NCBI RefSeq assembly: GCF_008801605.1 | Contig: NZ_VZPJ01000011.1 | Location: 1 to 64,000 of the forward strand | Direction of reading: 5' to 3' | DNA: 64,000 bases | DNA from: Pseudomonas brassicacearum subsp. brassicacearum | GTDB lineage: Bacteria > Pseudomonadota > Gammaproteobacteria > Pseudomonadales > Pseudomonadaceae | Part shown: positions 7,385 to 16,864 of the stretch, piece by piece | Layout of the letters: every line of letters starts with the position of its first letter | How positions within the stretch are numbered: position 1 is the stretch's first letter | The notes under the pieces: model-generated | Told to the model about the DNA's origin: nothing | The model's input: only the letters and a program-made list of their open reading frames with translations | Databases searched by the model: none | Position numbers and translations under genes: made by a program

Positions 7385-9146
7385 CGGCTGGCAACTGATA
7401 GCTCCAGGTCTCGGTCAAGACTTGTTCAGTCGGTTCCGGTTCCTGCTGGGTTGGGGTCGGTTCAACAGCGGCGTCTGCCGCCTTGACGGCCTTGGCTTCG
7501 TCTTTCGCTTTTTCGTTCGCGAGCTCTTTTTCGGTCTGCTGGCGGGCGACTTTGTCGGCCTTGGCCAGGGTCGTGGTCACGGAGTGCGCGGTGGCCGGGG
7601 CTTCGACAGGCGTCAATGGACGGACCAGCGCCGCACGCATTTCGGTGGCCTGTTTCGAATCCTTGATCTTCAACCGCAGGGTCAAGCGCCAGCCCTTGGT
7701 TTCAGGGTTGTAGCGCACGCTATTCTCGACGATCTCGCCGTTTTCGCCGACGCTTACCTGGCTACGCACATCGGCGTCTTCCGGCAGGGCTTGCAGGGAC
7801 GGACCTTCGAAATCCACCAGGTAGGCCACGCTGCCGTCCGGCTGACGGATCAGGTTGGACTGTTTCACGTCACCGGTGGAACGCAGGGTCTGCTGGACCC
7901 AGGCGCTGTCCGGCGAGTGCAGGCTGGCTTCGTCGAGGGTCCAGTGCAGGCGATAGCTGAAGTCCAGCGGCTGGCCTGGCTCAGGCAGTTTTTCCGGGCT
8001 CCAGAAGGCAACGATATTGTCGTTGGTTTCGTCGGCGGTCGGAATTTCTACCAGGTCCACGGAGCCCTTGCCCCAATCGCCTTTCGGTTCGATCCAGGCA
8101 CTTGGACGCTTGTCGTAGCGGTCGTCCAGGTCTTCGTAATGGCTGAAGTCGCGCCCACGTTGCAACAGGCCGAAACCACGCGGGTTCTCTACCGAGAAGT
8201 TGCTCACGGCCAGGTGTTTCGGGTTGTTCAGCGGACGCCAGATCCACTCGCCGTTACCGGCATGGATCGACAGGCCACTGGAGTCGTGCAGTTCGCGACG
8301 GTAGTTCAGCACTTTGGACGGTTGGTTGGCGCCGAACAGGTACATGCTGGTCAATGGAGCCACACCCAGCTTGGTCACGCGGTCACGCAGGAACATGCGC
8401 GACTTCACGTCGACCACGGTGTCGGTGCCCGGACGCAAGGTCAGGCGATAAGCGCCAGTGGCGCGTGGCGAATCCAGCAGGGCGAAGATCACCAGGTGCT
8501 TGTCGGTCGGCTTCGGACGTTGGATCCAGAACTCGCGAAAGCGCGGGAATTCTTCACCCGATGGCAACGCGGTGTCGATGGCCATGCCGCGGGCGGACAA
8601 ACCGTAGGTCTGGCCCTTGCCAATGACGCGGAAATAACTCGCGCCCAGCATGGTCATGATCTCGTCCTGCTTGTCAGCCTTGTTGATCGGGTACAACACG
8701 CGAAAACCCGCGTAACCCAGCTGTTCAGTGGCCTTGGGATCGAATTTCACATCGTCGAAATCAAAGCGCGACGGGTCGTACTTGATCTCTTCGACGGTGG
8801 TCGCGGTGATTTCGTTGATCTTCACCGGGGTGTCGAAATGCATACCCTGGTGATAGAAGGACAGCCTGAACGGTGTCTTCTGGTCGGCCCATTCGGCTTT
8901 TTCGGTGCGGAAACGGATTTTTTGATAGTCAGCGAATTTCATTTCGCGGAATTCGTTCGGCAGATTACTGCGCGGGGCTTCGTATTTTTGCCCGGCCAGT
9001 TCTTGAGCCTTCGCCGATACATCATCCAGGCTGAATGCCCACAGTTGGCCCGCGCCGAACAGGCACAACAGAGCCGAGCCCGTTACCAGGGCGCTTCTCA
9101 ACCGTTTGGCAGTCATTTTTGGTGCATTACAGGGACTAACAATCAC
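7377..9146 (-). CDS. opgG: Glucans biosynthesis protein G, periplasmic
   Basis: A 589-residue periplasmic protein that acts with OpgH to branch and release periplasmic glucans. The GTG at 9146 was chosen because GAGGG lies 6 bases upstream; the in-frame ATG at 9116 (MTAKRLRS) has no ribosome-binding site. The N-terminus carries a signal peptide ending LWA before FSLDDVSAKAQELAG. The core, with motifs such as YRLHW and WSPEKLPEPG, matches the MdoG family. The C-terminus is a low-complexity Ala/Glu/Lys/Pro extension. It is first in the opgG-opgH operon. Confidence 0.95.
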   Translation of the reverse strand: MIVSPCNAPKMTAKRLRSALVTGSALLCLFGAGQLWAFSLDDVSAKAQELAGQKYEAPRSNLPNEFREMKFADYQKIRFRTEKAEWADQKTPFRLSFYHQGMHFDTPVKINEITATTVEEIKYDPSRFDFDDVKFDPKATEQLGYAGFRVLYPINKADKQDEIMTMLGASYFRVIGKGQTYGLSARGMAIDTALPSGEEFPRFREFWIQRPKPTDKHLVIFALLDSPRATGAYRLTLRPGTDTVVDVKSRMFLRDRVTKLGVAPLTSMYLFGANQPSKVLNYRRELHDSSGLSIHAGNGEWIWRPLNNPKHLAVSNFSVENPRGFGLLQRGRDFSHYEDLDDRYDKRPSAWIEPKGDWGKGSVDLVEIPTADETNDNIVAFWSPEKLPEPGQPLDFSYRLHWTLDEASLHSPDSAWVQQTLRSTGDVKQSNLIRQPDGSVAYLVDFEGPSLQALPEDADVRSQVSVGENGEIVENSVRYNPETKGWRLTLRLKIKDSKQATEMRAALVRPLTPVEAPATAHSVTTTLAKADKVARQQTEKELANEKAKDEAKAVKAADAAVEPTPTQQEPEPTEQVLTETWSYQLPADE

Positions 9147-9466
9147 GAGCAACCCTCGCCGAAAACTGATCAAAAAACCAACGGCCAGATAAAGTATCTG
9201 CACGGTAACGGCACTGAAAAACCGTTCCTGCGGACCACTCTTGCCAAGTTGGCGAGCATTGTTCCGACTCCGATGGGACAAAATGATTCCCCAAACGGTC
9301 CAGGACAAGTCTCTACCTAAGTCAAATGGACCAGCGAACGCTGATCCCCCGTAGCGCGCGATTATCTAGTAGCCCGCGTGACAACGCATCAGGGGTAGCA
9401 AAGTATTTATCGAGAAAACTCCCAGTTTTGCCTCGAAACAGGCCCGAAAAGATGTTTCAAACGCTT
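9147..9466. other. Intergenic region and probable long leader of opgG
   Basis: 320 bases lie between the opgG start and the dtd stop, both transcribed leftward. No gene is credible: the frame upstream of opgG stays open to 9308 but has no start with a ribosome-binding site and lacks codon bias. The opgG promoter should lie here, but no clear -35/-10 pair stands out. No hairpin terminator for dtd was seen. Confidence 0.5.
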
Positions 9467-9904
9467 TCAGACCTGTAACAGGAAGGTTACCGGGCCATCA
9501 TTGACCAAATGCACTTGCATGTCGGCGCCGAATCTACCTGATGCCACAGTGCCATGCACCTGTTTCGCCTGGGTGAGCAAATAGTTGAACAACTCTTCTC
9601 CCAGGGCCGGAGGTGCGGCTGTCGAAAAACTCGGGCGCAAACCACTTTTGGTGTCGGCCGCCAAGGTGAACTGCGACACCAGCAGCAACCCACCACCGAC
9701 ATCCGCCAGGGACAGGTTCATCTTGCCGTCGGCGTCGCTGAACACTCGATAGTTAAGCAGCTTATGCAGGAGTTTGTCGGCGCTGGCCCGGGTATCCCCG
9801 GGCTCGACAGCCACCAACACCAGCAAGCCCTGATCCACGGCGCCAATGATCTCGCCTGATACTTCGACCCGCGCGCAGCGAACTCGTTGCAACAGCCCCT
9901 TCAT
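9467..9904 (-). CDS. dtd: D-aminoacyl-tRNA deacylase
   Basis: A 145-residue enzyme, the standard DTD length, which hydrolyses D-aminoacyl-tRNA and glycyl-tRNA(Ala) to keep D-amino acids out of translation. Family hallmarks are present: the start MKGLLQRVRCARVEV, the SQFTLAAD motif (SQxT signature) near residue 77, and the C-terminal NDGPVTFLLQV (GPxT motif forming the cross-subunit active site). The start ATG overlaps the pip stop by four bases (ATGA), so the two genes form an operon. Confidence 0.97.
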   Translation of the reverse strand: MKGLLQRVRCARVEVSGEIIGAVDQGLLVLVAVEPGDTRASADKLLHKLLNYRVFSDADGKMNLSLADVGGGLLLVSQFTLAADTKSGLRPSFSTAAPPALGEELFNYLLTQAKQVHGTVASGRFGADMQVHLVNDGPVTFLLQV

Positions 9905-10872
9905 GCTTCTTCAGGCGGCAGGTCGAGCAGGCGCCGGGCCATTTGCGCAGCGGCGCGAACCAGTGCGTCGGTGATCCCCGGCTCCGAAGCGGCGTGACCA
10001 GCGTCGCGAATCACCTGCAGTTCGCTGTTGGGCCAGTTCTGATGCAGCTCCCAGGCATTGTCCAGCGGGCAGATGACGTCGTAGCGGCCATGCACGATGA
10101 CGCCCGGCAAATGGGCGATCTTGCCCATGTCGCGAATCAACTGGTTGGGTTCGAGGAAAGCGTTGTTGGTGAAGTAGTGGCATTCGATCCGGGCGATCGA
10201 CAGCGCCCGCTGCGGCTCGGAGAAGCGATCGACCACCAGTGGGTTCGGACGCAGGGTCGCGGTGCGACCTTCCCAGGTGGACCAGGCCTTGGCCGCGTGC
10301 ATCTGGGCGATCTGATCGTTGCCGGTCAGGCGCTTGTGGAAAGCGCTGAGCAGGTCGTCGCGCTCGTCCAACGGGATCGGTGCGATGTAGTCCTGCCAAT
10401 AGTCGGGGAACAGGCGACTGGCGCCGGCCTGGTAGAACCATTCGATTTCCTGCGGGCGGCAGAGAAAGATCCCACGCAGGATCAAGCCGTGTACCCGCTC
10501 TGGATGAGTCTGGGCGTAGGCCAGGGCCAGGGTCGAGCCCCAGGAACCGCCAAACAGCACCCACTTCTCGATACCCAGGTGCTTGCGGATGCGCTCCAGG
10601 TCTTCGACCAGATCCCAGGTGGTGTTGTTCTCAAGGCTCGCATGGGGGGTGGACCGACCGCAGCCGCGCTGGTCGAAAGTGACGATGCGGTACAGGTTCG
10701 GATCGAAGTAGCGGCGGCTCTGTGCATCGCAGCCAGCACCCGGGCCGCCGTGAATGAACACCACCGGCAGGCCTTCCGGGGAACCGCTTTCATCGACATA
10801 GAGCGTGTGGGTGTCATCGACAGCCAGATCGTGCCGGGCATGGGGTTTGATCTGCGGGTACAAAGTCTGCAT
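9901..10872 (-). CDS. pip: Prolyl aminopeptidase (proline iminopeptidase)
   Basis: A 323-residue cytosolic alpha/beta-hydrolase (peptidase S33) that removes N-terminal proline. It shows the HGGPGAGC oxyanion-hole segment, the nucleophile elbow GGSWGST, the acid region HGRYDVICP and the histidine in DAGHAASEP. The ATG at 10872 is preferred over the upstream 10899 because GGAG lies 7 bases before it and the resulting length equals the family norm. It is co-transcribed with dtd. Confidence 0.95.
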   Translation of the reverse strand: MQTLYPQIKPHARHDLAVDDTHTLYVDESGSPEGLPVVFIHGGPGAGCDAQSRRYFDPNLYRIVTFDQRGCGRSTPHASLENNTTWDLVEDLERIRKHLGIEKWVLFGGSWGSTLALAYAQTHPERVHGLILRGIFLCRPQEIEWFYQAGASRLFPDYWQDYIAPIPLDERDDLLSAFHKRLTGNDQIAQMHAAKAWSTWEGRTATLRPNPLVVDRFSEPQRALSIARIECHYFTNNAFLEPNQLIRDMGKIAHLPGVIVHGRYDVICPLDNAWELHQNWPNSELQVIRDAGHAASEPGITDALVRAAAQMARRLLDLPPEEA

Positions 10873-10977
10873 TGCGCGCTCCGTAAGGGGTCGAGTCATC
10901 CCTGTAGGGACGTCTATTTAGTCTGCCGTCCGGCATCATAAACCCGAATTACCTTAATGAGCATGTCCCCTGCGCAG

Positions 10978-11892
10978 TCAAAGCATGTCAGCCAGGTACG
11001 CCAGCAGCGTGCGATACAGCCGATCGACCTCCGGCACCTGCCCCCGACCGCGCAGGCAGCCGTGGACCAACCCTTCGCCCATGTACAACACAGAGGCTAC
11101 CCCTGCGGCGTTCAGCCGCTCGCTATAAAGGACACCGTCGTCGCGCAGCGGGTCCCATTGCGCAACGACAATCAGCGCTGGTGGAAGACCGTCCAGATGA
11201 TCGGCGAGCAACGGCATGGCGAGGAGGGACGGTTGGGCGCCGTTCAGGTAGAGGGTGTGATAACTGTCCAGGTCGCTGCTGCTCAACAGCGGCGCGTCGG
11301 CACATTCGCGGCGCGAGGGTAGCGTTGCCAGGCCACCGAGCGCCGGATAGATCAGCACCTGGGCCCGGGGCAGCGCTTGCCCGGCATCACGCAAGGCCAG
11401 GCATAACGCAGCGGCGAGATTGCCGCCGGCACTGTCTCCGACCACCAGCCGGCGACGCGGGTCGATGGCAAAGGGCGCGGCTGCCAGATGACGCCACACG
11501 GCGAGGCAATCGTCCAACCCGGCTGGAAACGGATGCTCTGGGGCCAGCCGATAATCCACCGCCACCACCAGCGCACCAAGGGCAGCCGCCAGCTCCATGC
11601 AGATGAAGTCATGGGAGTCCAGGTCCCCCACCACCCAACCACCGCCGTGCAGATAAAGGATGCACGGCCAGCCGGTGGGTGGCGCGGCGCCCCGTGGGTG
11701 ATAGGCGCGCGCAGCCACACCGGCCAACTCGAAATCCTCGATGGCCAGTGTTGGCGGGCATGCCGGGGTGAACGCCCGGCACATTTGGCTGTAGGCCTGG
11801 CGCGAACTGGCGAGGCTGTCGTCCGGGCTGGTGAAGCTCAGGGTTCTGTCGATGAAGGCTGACATCTGTTCTGAGAGTGGATATGAGGCCAT
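10978..11892 (-). CDS. Alpha/beta hydrolase of the hormone-sensitive-lipase family
   Basis: A 304-residue esterase-type protein. The HSL (family IV) signature is clear: oxyanion motif LYLHGGGWV, nucleophile motif VVGDSAGGNLAA, acid in VAQWDPLRDDG and histidine in EGLVHGCL. The ATG at 11892 is chosen because AGGTGG lies about 8 bases upstream; the GTG at 11904 is too close to that signal. There is no signal peptide, so it is expected to be cytoplasmic and to act on short acyl esters. The substrate is unknown and neither neighbour points to one. Confidence 0.9.
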   Translation of the reverse strand: MASYPLSEQMSAFIDRTLSFTSPDDSLASSRQAYSQMCRAFTPACPPTLAIEDFELAGVAARAYHPRGAAPPTGWPCILYLHGGGWVVGDLDSHDFICMELAAALGALVVAVDYRLAPEHPFPAGLDDCLAVWRHLAAAPFAIDPRRRLVVGDSAGGNLAAALCLALRDAGQALPRAQVLIYPALGGLATLPSRRECADAPLLSSSDLDSYHTLYLNGAQPSLLAMPLLADHLDGLPPALIVVAQWDPLRDDGVLYSERLNAAGVASVLYMGEGLVHGCLRGRGQVPEVDRLYRTLLAYLADML

Positions 11893-11958
11893 GAAGAACA
11901 CCACCTATTGAAATGTGGGAGCCACCACAGATAAATCACCCCGCCACAGCCAGGCAGG

Positions 11959-12906
11959 TCAATTCTTGAGACTGGCCTGCACCGCCGCCACGCCATCCTT
12001 GCCGTCGAAGCTGGTGACTCCGGCCAGCCACTTCTGCAAATCCTCGGGATGATCGCGCAACCATTGCCGGGCGACGTCCTGGGGCGTCTTGCGCTCCATG
12101 ATCGGCACCATCAACTGGCTTTCCTGGGCGGCGGTGAAAGTGAGGTTTTCCAGCAAGCGGTTCACGTTCGGGCAGCGCTGGGCATAGTCCGGCGCGGTGA
12201 CGGTGGAGACGGTCGCGGCGCCTTCGTTCGGGCCATAGACATCCTCGCTGCCGGTCAGGTAGGTGATGTTCATGTTGATGTTCATCGGGTGTGGGGTCCA
12301 GCCGACGAAGACCACGAACTCCTTGCGATTCACCGCCCGTTGCACCGCGGCCAGCATGCCCGCCTCGCCGGATTCGATCAGCTTGAAGTCCTTGAGGCCG
12401 AAGTGGTTGGTTTCAATCAGGGTCTTGATGGTGGTGTTGGCACCGCTGCCCGGCTCGATCCCGTAGATCTTGCCGCCCAGTTGATCCTTGAACCGGGCAA
12501 TGTCGGCGAAGGTCTTGAGCCCCGCCGCCGCCACGTAATCTGGAACAGCCAGGGTGGCCTGGGCGTCGGCCAGGCTCGGCTTGTCCAATACCTTCACTTG
12601 GTTGGCCGCCAGAAACGGCGCGATGTTCTTGTCCATCGCCGGCTTCCAGTAGCCCAGGAAAATATCGAGACGCTTATCGCGGATGCCGGCGAAGATGATC
12701 TGCTGCACGGCGCTGGTCTGCTTGCTGTCGTAGCCCAGCCCGGAGAGCAACACATCGGCCATGCCGCTGGTGGCGATCACGTCAGTCCAGTTGACCACGC
12801 CCATGCGCACGGTCTGGCACGACGCCGGCTCGGCGGCCATCGCCCCGACGCTCAAGAGGGTGGTACCGCAGAGGATCGACAGACAGCGTTTGAACAGTCT
12901 TTTCAT
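11959..12906 (-). CDS. Choline/betaine-type ABC transporter substrate-binding protein (ChoX-like), orphan
   Basis: A 315-residue periplasmic binding protein of the glycine-betaine/choline (OpuAC) family. It has a signal peptide ending AMAAEPA, then VRMGVVNWTD, LGYWKPAMD and VGWTPHPMN; the aromatic Trp residues in these motifs are those expected to cage a quaternary ammonium group. The reading frame is open far upstream, but the signal peptide fixes the start at 12906. No cognate ATPase or permease is adjacent. It may therefore feed another uptake system, as orphan betaine-binding proteins do in Pseudomonas, or the HutVW pair encoded in the same direction. Confidence 0.85.
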   Translation of the reverse strand: MKRLFKRCLSILCGTTLLSVGAMAAEPASCQTVRMGVVNWTDVIATSGMADVLLSGLGYDSKQTSAVQQIIFAGIRDKRLDIFLGYWKPAMDKNIAPFLAANQVKVLDKPSLADAQATLAVPDYVAAAGLKTFADIARFKDQLGGKIYGIEPGSGANTTIKTLIETNHFGLKDFKLIESGEAGMLAAVQRAVNRKEFVVFVGWTPHPMNINMNITYLTGSEDVYGPNEGAATVSTVTAPDYAQRCPNVNRLLENLTFTAAQESQLMVPIMERKTPQDVARQWLRDHPEDLQKWLAGVTSFDGKDGVAAVQASLKN

Positions 12907-13082
12907 CGGGAAGGTCTCGTGCGGCAGCGGATTATTGTAGGTCGGTGTCTTGCTGCACCGTGCCCAAAACATTACGCAGCGCCGAGGGGCTGAAGATGAA
13001 CTGTGGCGACTCGGTTTTGCACAATGGCGACAGTTCCCATTCCAAGGAACCAGAGTACATAAACTTGTGGCGAGGGAGACTC

Positions 13083-13168
13083 TGGGAGCAAGGCTTGCCC
13101 GCGATGAAAACAACGCGGTCTCTCTGAAACAGCGGCGCCTGTATCGCGAGCAAGCTTTGCTCCCACAG
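13083..13168. repeat. REP doublet (REPIN)
   Basis: TGGGAGCAAGGCTTGCCCGCGAT and its inverted partner ATCGCGAGCAAGCTTTGCTCCCACA flank a loop of about 40 bp. It lies in the 298-bp gap between hutG and the ChoX-like gene. The rest of that gap shows no gene. Confidence 0.9.
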
Positions 13169-13204
13169 ATAAGTCCCCTCGCCACAGAAGTCATGGCTAG
13201 ATCT

Positions 13205-14008
13205 TTATTTCTTGTAAGCCTGCCGTCCCCACGCCAGGAAGCCTTCCAGCAATTCCCTGAGCACCACCTGAGTCGGCGCCGCCAAATCAGCGCGATAGTT
13301 GAACGGTTCGAACTCTTCCATATAGGTGCTCTGGCACAGTTCCAGTTGCACCGCGTGGATGTCTTCGGCCGGGTTGCCGTAGTGCCGGGTGATGTGTCCG
13401 CCCTTGAACCGCCCGTTGAGCACATGAGTGAACTGACCGTGACGGGCGCAGATGGCTTCGAGCTGGCTGGCCGGGGTCGGGTCGCAACTGGCACCGTTGA
13501 ACGTGCCGAGGTTGAAGTCCGGCAGCTTGCCGTCGAACAGGTGCGGGATCACCGAACGGATCGAATGGGCATCGAACAGCAAGGCATAGCCAAACTCGGC
13601 CTTGAGCCGCGCCAGTTCCTGCTGCAGCGCCTGGTGGTAAGGCATCCAGACCTGTTGCAGATACATCGCCCGCTCCTCGGCCGACGGTTCCAGCCCTTCG
13701 CGAAACAGCGGCACGCCATCGAACAGCGTCGCCGGGTACAAACCGGTGGTGGCGCCGACGTACATCGGCTTGTCATCGGAGGGGCGGTTCAGGTCGACGA
13801 CGAACCGCGAGTACTCCGCGGCCAGGGTGCTGGCGCCCAGTTCGGCGGCGAACTCGTAGAGCCTTGGGATGTGCCAGTCGGTGTCTGGCAGGCTCTGGGC
13901 CTCGGGGATCAACCCGGCCTGTACCGCCGGGGTCAGGCGCAGGCCGGCGTGAGGCATGCTGATCAACAGCGGCACGCGCCCTTGCTTGAAATTCAGGACC
14001 TTCTCCAC
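13205..14008 (-). CDS. hutG: N-formylglutamate deformylase
   Basis: The last step of the five-step histidine pathway: N-formylglutamate is hydrolysed to formate and glutamate. The 267-residue protein belongs to the N-formylglutamate amidohydrolase family, with ISMPHAG, VDLNRPSDD, LLFDAHSIRSVIPHLFDG and GGHITRHYG carrying the conserved His/Asp metal ligands. The GTG at 14008 (giving MEKVLNFKQGRVPLL) is preferred because GAGGAG lies 7 bases upstream; the ATG two codons earlier nearly abuts that signal. It is the last gene of the leftward hut operon, 11 bases after hutI. Confidence 0.95.
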   Translation of the reverse strand: MEKVLNFKQGRVPLLISMPHAGLRLTPAVQAGLIPEAQSLPDTDWHIPRLYEFAAELGASTLAAEYSRFVVDLNRPSDDKPMYVGATTGLYPATLFDGVPLFREGLEPSAEERAMYLQQVWMPYHQALQQELARLKAEFGYALLFDAHSIRSVIPHLFDGKLPDFNLGTFNGASCDPTPASQLEAICARHGQFTHVLNGRFKGGHITRHYGNPAEDIHAVQLELCQSTYMEEFEPFNYRADLAAPTQVVLRELLEGFLAWGRQAYKK

Positions 14009-14019
14009 AACCATTCTCC

Positions 14020-15222
14020 TCAATCGATTTCCACGCCGTGGCGCACGACGCGTTTTTCCAGATCGCCACCGAGCCAGTACGCCAGGTCGGCCGGGCGGTC
14101 GATGTGCCAGGCGACAAAATCCGCGACCTTGCCGGCTTCCAGCGAACCGTGGGTTTGCACCATGCCCAAGGCCTGGGCCGCATGAATCGTCGCCCCCGCC
14201 AGGGCCTCTTCCGGGGTCATCCGGAAACAGGTGCAGGCCATGTTCAACATCAGGCGCAACGACAACGCCGGCGAGGTGCCGGGGTTGAGGTCGCTGGCCA
14301 CGGCGATTTTCACACCGTGCTTGCGCAGGGCTTCCATGGGCGGCAATTGGGTTTCGCGCAGGAAATAAAACGCGCCCGGCAACAGCACTGCCACGGTGCC
14401 GGATTCGGCCATGGCCTTGGCATCGTCCTCGGTCATGAATTCCAGGTGATCGGCCGACAGCGCCTGGTAACGCGCCGCCAGGCTTGAACCGTGCAGCGAC
14501 GACAACTGCTCGGCGTGCAGCTTCACTGGCAGCCCCAGTTGTTGCGCGGTGATAAACACCCGCTCGACCTGCGCCGGGGAAAACGCCAGGTATTCGCAAA
14601 AGGCATCCACCGCATCCACCAGTCCTTCGGCCGCCAGGGCCGGAAGCATCTCGGTGCAGATGTGCTCGATGTAGTCGTCGGCGCGATCCTTGTATTCCGG
14701 TGGCAAGGCGTGGGCCGCCAGGCAGGTGCTGCGCACGCTGACCGGCAACTCGGCGCCGAGGCGGCGGATGACCCGCAGGATCTTGCGCTCGCTGGCCAGG
14801 TCCAGGCCGTAGCCGGATTTGATTTCCACCGTGGTCACGCCGTCGCGCATCAGGCTTCCCAGGCGTTTGGCGGCGCTGGCGAACAGTTCGTCTTCACTAG
14901 CGGCGCGGGTGGCGCGCACGGTGCTGGCGATGCCGCCACCGGCGGCGGCGATCTCGGCATAGCTGACGCCTTGCAGACGCTGCTCGAACTCACCGCTACG
15001 GTTGCCGCCAAATACCGTGTGGGTGTGACAGTCGATCAGCCCCGGGGTGACCCAGGCGCCCTTGAGGTCGTTGACCGCCGGGTAATCACCCGTCGGCAAT
15101 TCGGCACGCGGGCCGATCCATTGGATGTGCTCGCCCAGGGTAACGATGGCGGCGTCTTCGATGATCGAGTAGACGCCCTGGGCCATGGTGGCGGCGTGGC
15201 AGTTTTGCCAGAGGGTTTTCAT
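14020..15222 (-). CDS. hutI: Imidazolonepropionase
   Basis: A 400-residue amidohydrolase-superfamily enzyme that opens the imidazolone ring to give N-formimino-glutamate. It shows VTPGLIDCHTHTVFGG (metal-binding HxH), AGGGIASTVRATRAA, EIKSGYGLD, LHAEQ and VALLPGAFYFLRE, followed by SDLNPGTSP. The ATG at 15222 (MKTLWQN) is the usual start; sequence further upstream in frame is translated REP. Separated from hutH by a REPIN. Confidence 0.97.
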   Translation of the reverse strand: MKTLWQNCHAATMAQGVYSIIEDAAIVTLGEHIQWIGPRAELPTGDYPAVNDLKGAWVTPGLIDCHTHTVFGGNRSGEFEQRLQGVSYAEIAAAGGGIASTVRATRAASEDELFASAAKRLGSLMRDGVTTVEIKSGYGLDLASERKILRVIRRLGAELPVSVRSTCLAAHALPPEYKDRADDYIEHICTEMLPALAAEGLVDAVDAFCEYLAFSPAQVERVFITAQQLGLPVKLHAEQLSSLHGSSLAARYQALSADHLEFMTEDDAKAMAESGTVAVLLPGAFYFLRETQLPPMEALRKHGVKIAVASDLNPGTSPALSLRLMLNMACTCFRMTPEEALAGATIHAAQALGMVQTHGSLEAGKVADFVAWHIDRPADLAYWLGGDLEKRVVRHGVEID

Positions 15223-15251
15223 CCCGGTTTCCTCGTCGCATTCATAATCGA

Positions 15252-15324
15252 ATCGCGAGCAAGCTCGCTCCCACAAGGGTCAGGGTGTACCCCAAATAAG
15301 TGTGGGAGCGAGCTCGCTCGCGAT
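15252..15324. repeat. REP doublet (REPIN) between hutI and hutH
   Basis: ATCGCGAGCAAGCTCGCTCCCACA and inverted TGTGGGAGCGAGCTCGCTCGCGAT, with a short central loop of about 25 bp, fill most of the 109-bp gap between two genes of the hut operon. In an mRNA it would form a long stable hairpin. Confidence 0.92.
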
Positions 15325-15331
15325 GAGGCCC

Positions 15332-16864
15332 TTACAGGCTCGGCAACAACTGCGCCGTGACCAATTCGTTCAGGCACCGACTCGCCAGCAATTCACTGGC
15401 CGCATTGATGTCCGGCGCAAAGAAGCGGTCCTTCTCATAAAACGGCACTTGTGCACGCAGCAGGCCACGGGCCCGCTCCAGCTTCGCGGAGGTCTTCAAG
15501 CCGCCGCGCAGGTCCAGCCCCTGGCAAGCCGCGAGCCATTCCACCGCGAGGATCCCACGGGTGTTCTCGGCCATTTCCCACAGACGCTTGCCGGCAGCCG
15601 GGGCCATGGAAACGTGGTCTTCCTGGTTCGCCGACGTCGGCAGGCTGTCCACCGAATGGGGATGGGACAGCGCCTTGTTTTCACTGGCCAGGGCCGCAGC
15701 GGTGACCTGGGCGATCATGAAGCCGGAGTTCACTCCGCCATTGGCGACGAGGAACGGCGGCAGTTGCGACATGTGCTTGTCCATCATCAACGAAATGCGT
15801 CGCTCGCTCAGGGAGCCAATCTCGGCAATCGCCAAGGCCATGTTGTCGGCCGCCATCGCCACCGGTTCGGCGTGGAAGTTGCCGCCGGAAATCACGTCGC
15901 CCTCGGCGGCGAACACCAGCGGGTTATCCGACACCGCGTTGGCCTCGATCACCAGCACCTCGGCGGCCTGGCGGAACTGGGTCAGGCAGGCGCCCATCAC
16001 CTGCGGTTGGCAGCGCAGGGAGTACGGGTCCTGGACCTTATCGCAGTTCTGGTGCGAATCGGAAACTTCGCTGCGCTCGCCCAGCAGATCGCGGTAGGCA
16101 GCGGCGGCGTCGATCTGGCCTTTCTGGCCACGGGCGGCATGGATGCGTGCATCGAATGGCGAACGCGAGCCGAGCACCGCTTCCACCGTGAGGCCGCCCA
16201 GGGCCAGGGCACCGGCAAACAGGTCTTCGCCTTCGAACAGGCCACGCAAGGCAAACGCGGTGGAGACCTGGGTGCCGTTGAGCAGCGCCAGGCCTTCCTT
16301 GGCGGCCAGGGTCAGCGGCGCGAGGCCAGCCACTTTCAGCGCCTCGACGGCCGGCAGCCATTCGCCCTTGTAGCGGGCCTTGCCTTCGCCCAGCAGCACC
16401 AGGGACATGTGGGCCAGTGGCGCCAGGTCACCGGACGCACCGACCGAACCCTTGAGCGGAATGTGCGGGTAGACCTCGGCATTGATCAGCGCAATCAGCG
16501 CATCGATCACCTGCCGACGGATGCCGGAAAAACCCCGGCTCAGGCTGTTGACCTTGAGCACCATGACCAGCCGCACCAGCGCATCGCTTATTGGCTCGCC
16601 CACCCCGGCGGCATGGGACAGCACCAGGGAGCGCTGCAGGTTTTCCAGGTCTTCGCTGGCGATACGGGTCGAGGCCAGCAGGCCGAAACCGGTGTTGATG
16701 CCGTAGGCGGTGCGGTTCTCGGCAAGAATCTGCTCAACGCAGGCAACACTGGCTTCGATCTGCGCCGACGCGCTGGCGTCGAGACTCAAGGTCACGGGTT
16801 GCTGATAGATGTCACGCAATTGAGCCAGGCTCAATTGGCCGGGAATCAGGTTTAAGGCAGTCAT
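15332..16864 (-). CDS. hutH: Histidine ammonia-lyase
   Basis: The first step of histidine breakdown: L-histidine to trans-urocanate and ammonia. The 510-residue protein has the intact MIO cofactor triad Ala-Ser-Gly in GSVGASGDLAPL (near residue 144), the catalytic Tyr regions AYGINTGFG and QDPYSLRCQPQ, NGTQ, and QEDHVSM. A good AAAAGGAG ribosome site precedes the ATG. This is the active lyase of the locus, in contrast to the paralogue directly upstream. Confidence 0.97.
   Translation of the reverse strand: MTALNLIPGQLSLAQLRDIYQQPVTLSLDASASAQIEASVACVEQILAENRTAYGINTGFGLLASTRIASEDLENLQRSLVLSHAAGVGEPISDALVRLVMVLKVNSLSRGFSGIRRQVIDALIALINAEVYPHIPLKGSVGASGDLAPLAHMSLVLLGEGKARYKGEWLPAVEALKVAGLAPLTLAAKEGLALLNGTQVSTAFALRGLFEGEDLFAGALALGGLTVEAVLGSRSPFDARIHAARGQKGQIDAAAAYRDLLGERSEVSDSHQNCDKVQDPYSLRCQPQVMGACLTQFRQAAEVLVIEANAVSDNPLVFAAEGDVISGGNFHAEPVAMAADNMALAIAEIGSLSERRISLMMDKHMSQLPPFLVANGGVNSGFMIAQVTAAALASENKALSHPHSVDSLPTSANQEDHVSMAPAAGKRLWEMAENTRGILAVEWLAACQGLDLRGGLKTSAKLERARGLLRAQVPFYEKDRFFAPDINAASELLASRCLNELVTAQLLPSL

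Noticed and set aside
4913..9320. Very long plus-strand open frames (819 and 768 codons) opposite opgH and opgG
   Set aside because: Antisense shadows of high-GC genes; the minus-strand proteins are clear OpgH and OpgG, while the plus-strand products are His/Gln/Arg-rich with no recognisable domain.
12907..13494. N-terminal extension of the ChoX-like gene to 13494
   Set aside because: The extension runs through a REPIN and into hutG antisense; the signal peptide at 12906 defines the true start.
12950..14185. 411-codon plus-strand frame across the REPIN and hutG
   Set aside because: Composed of repeat sequence plus hutG/hutI antisense; no start signal or domain.
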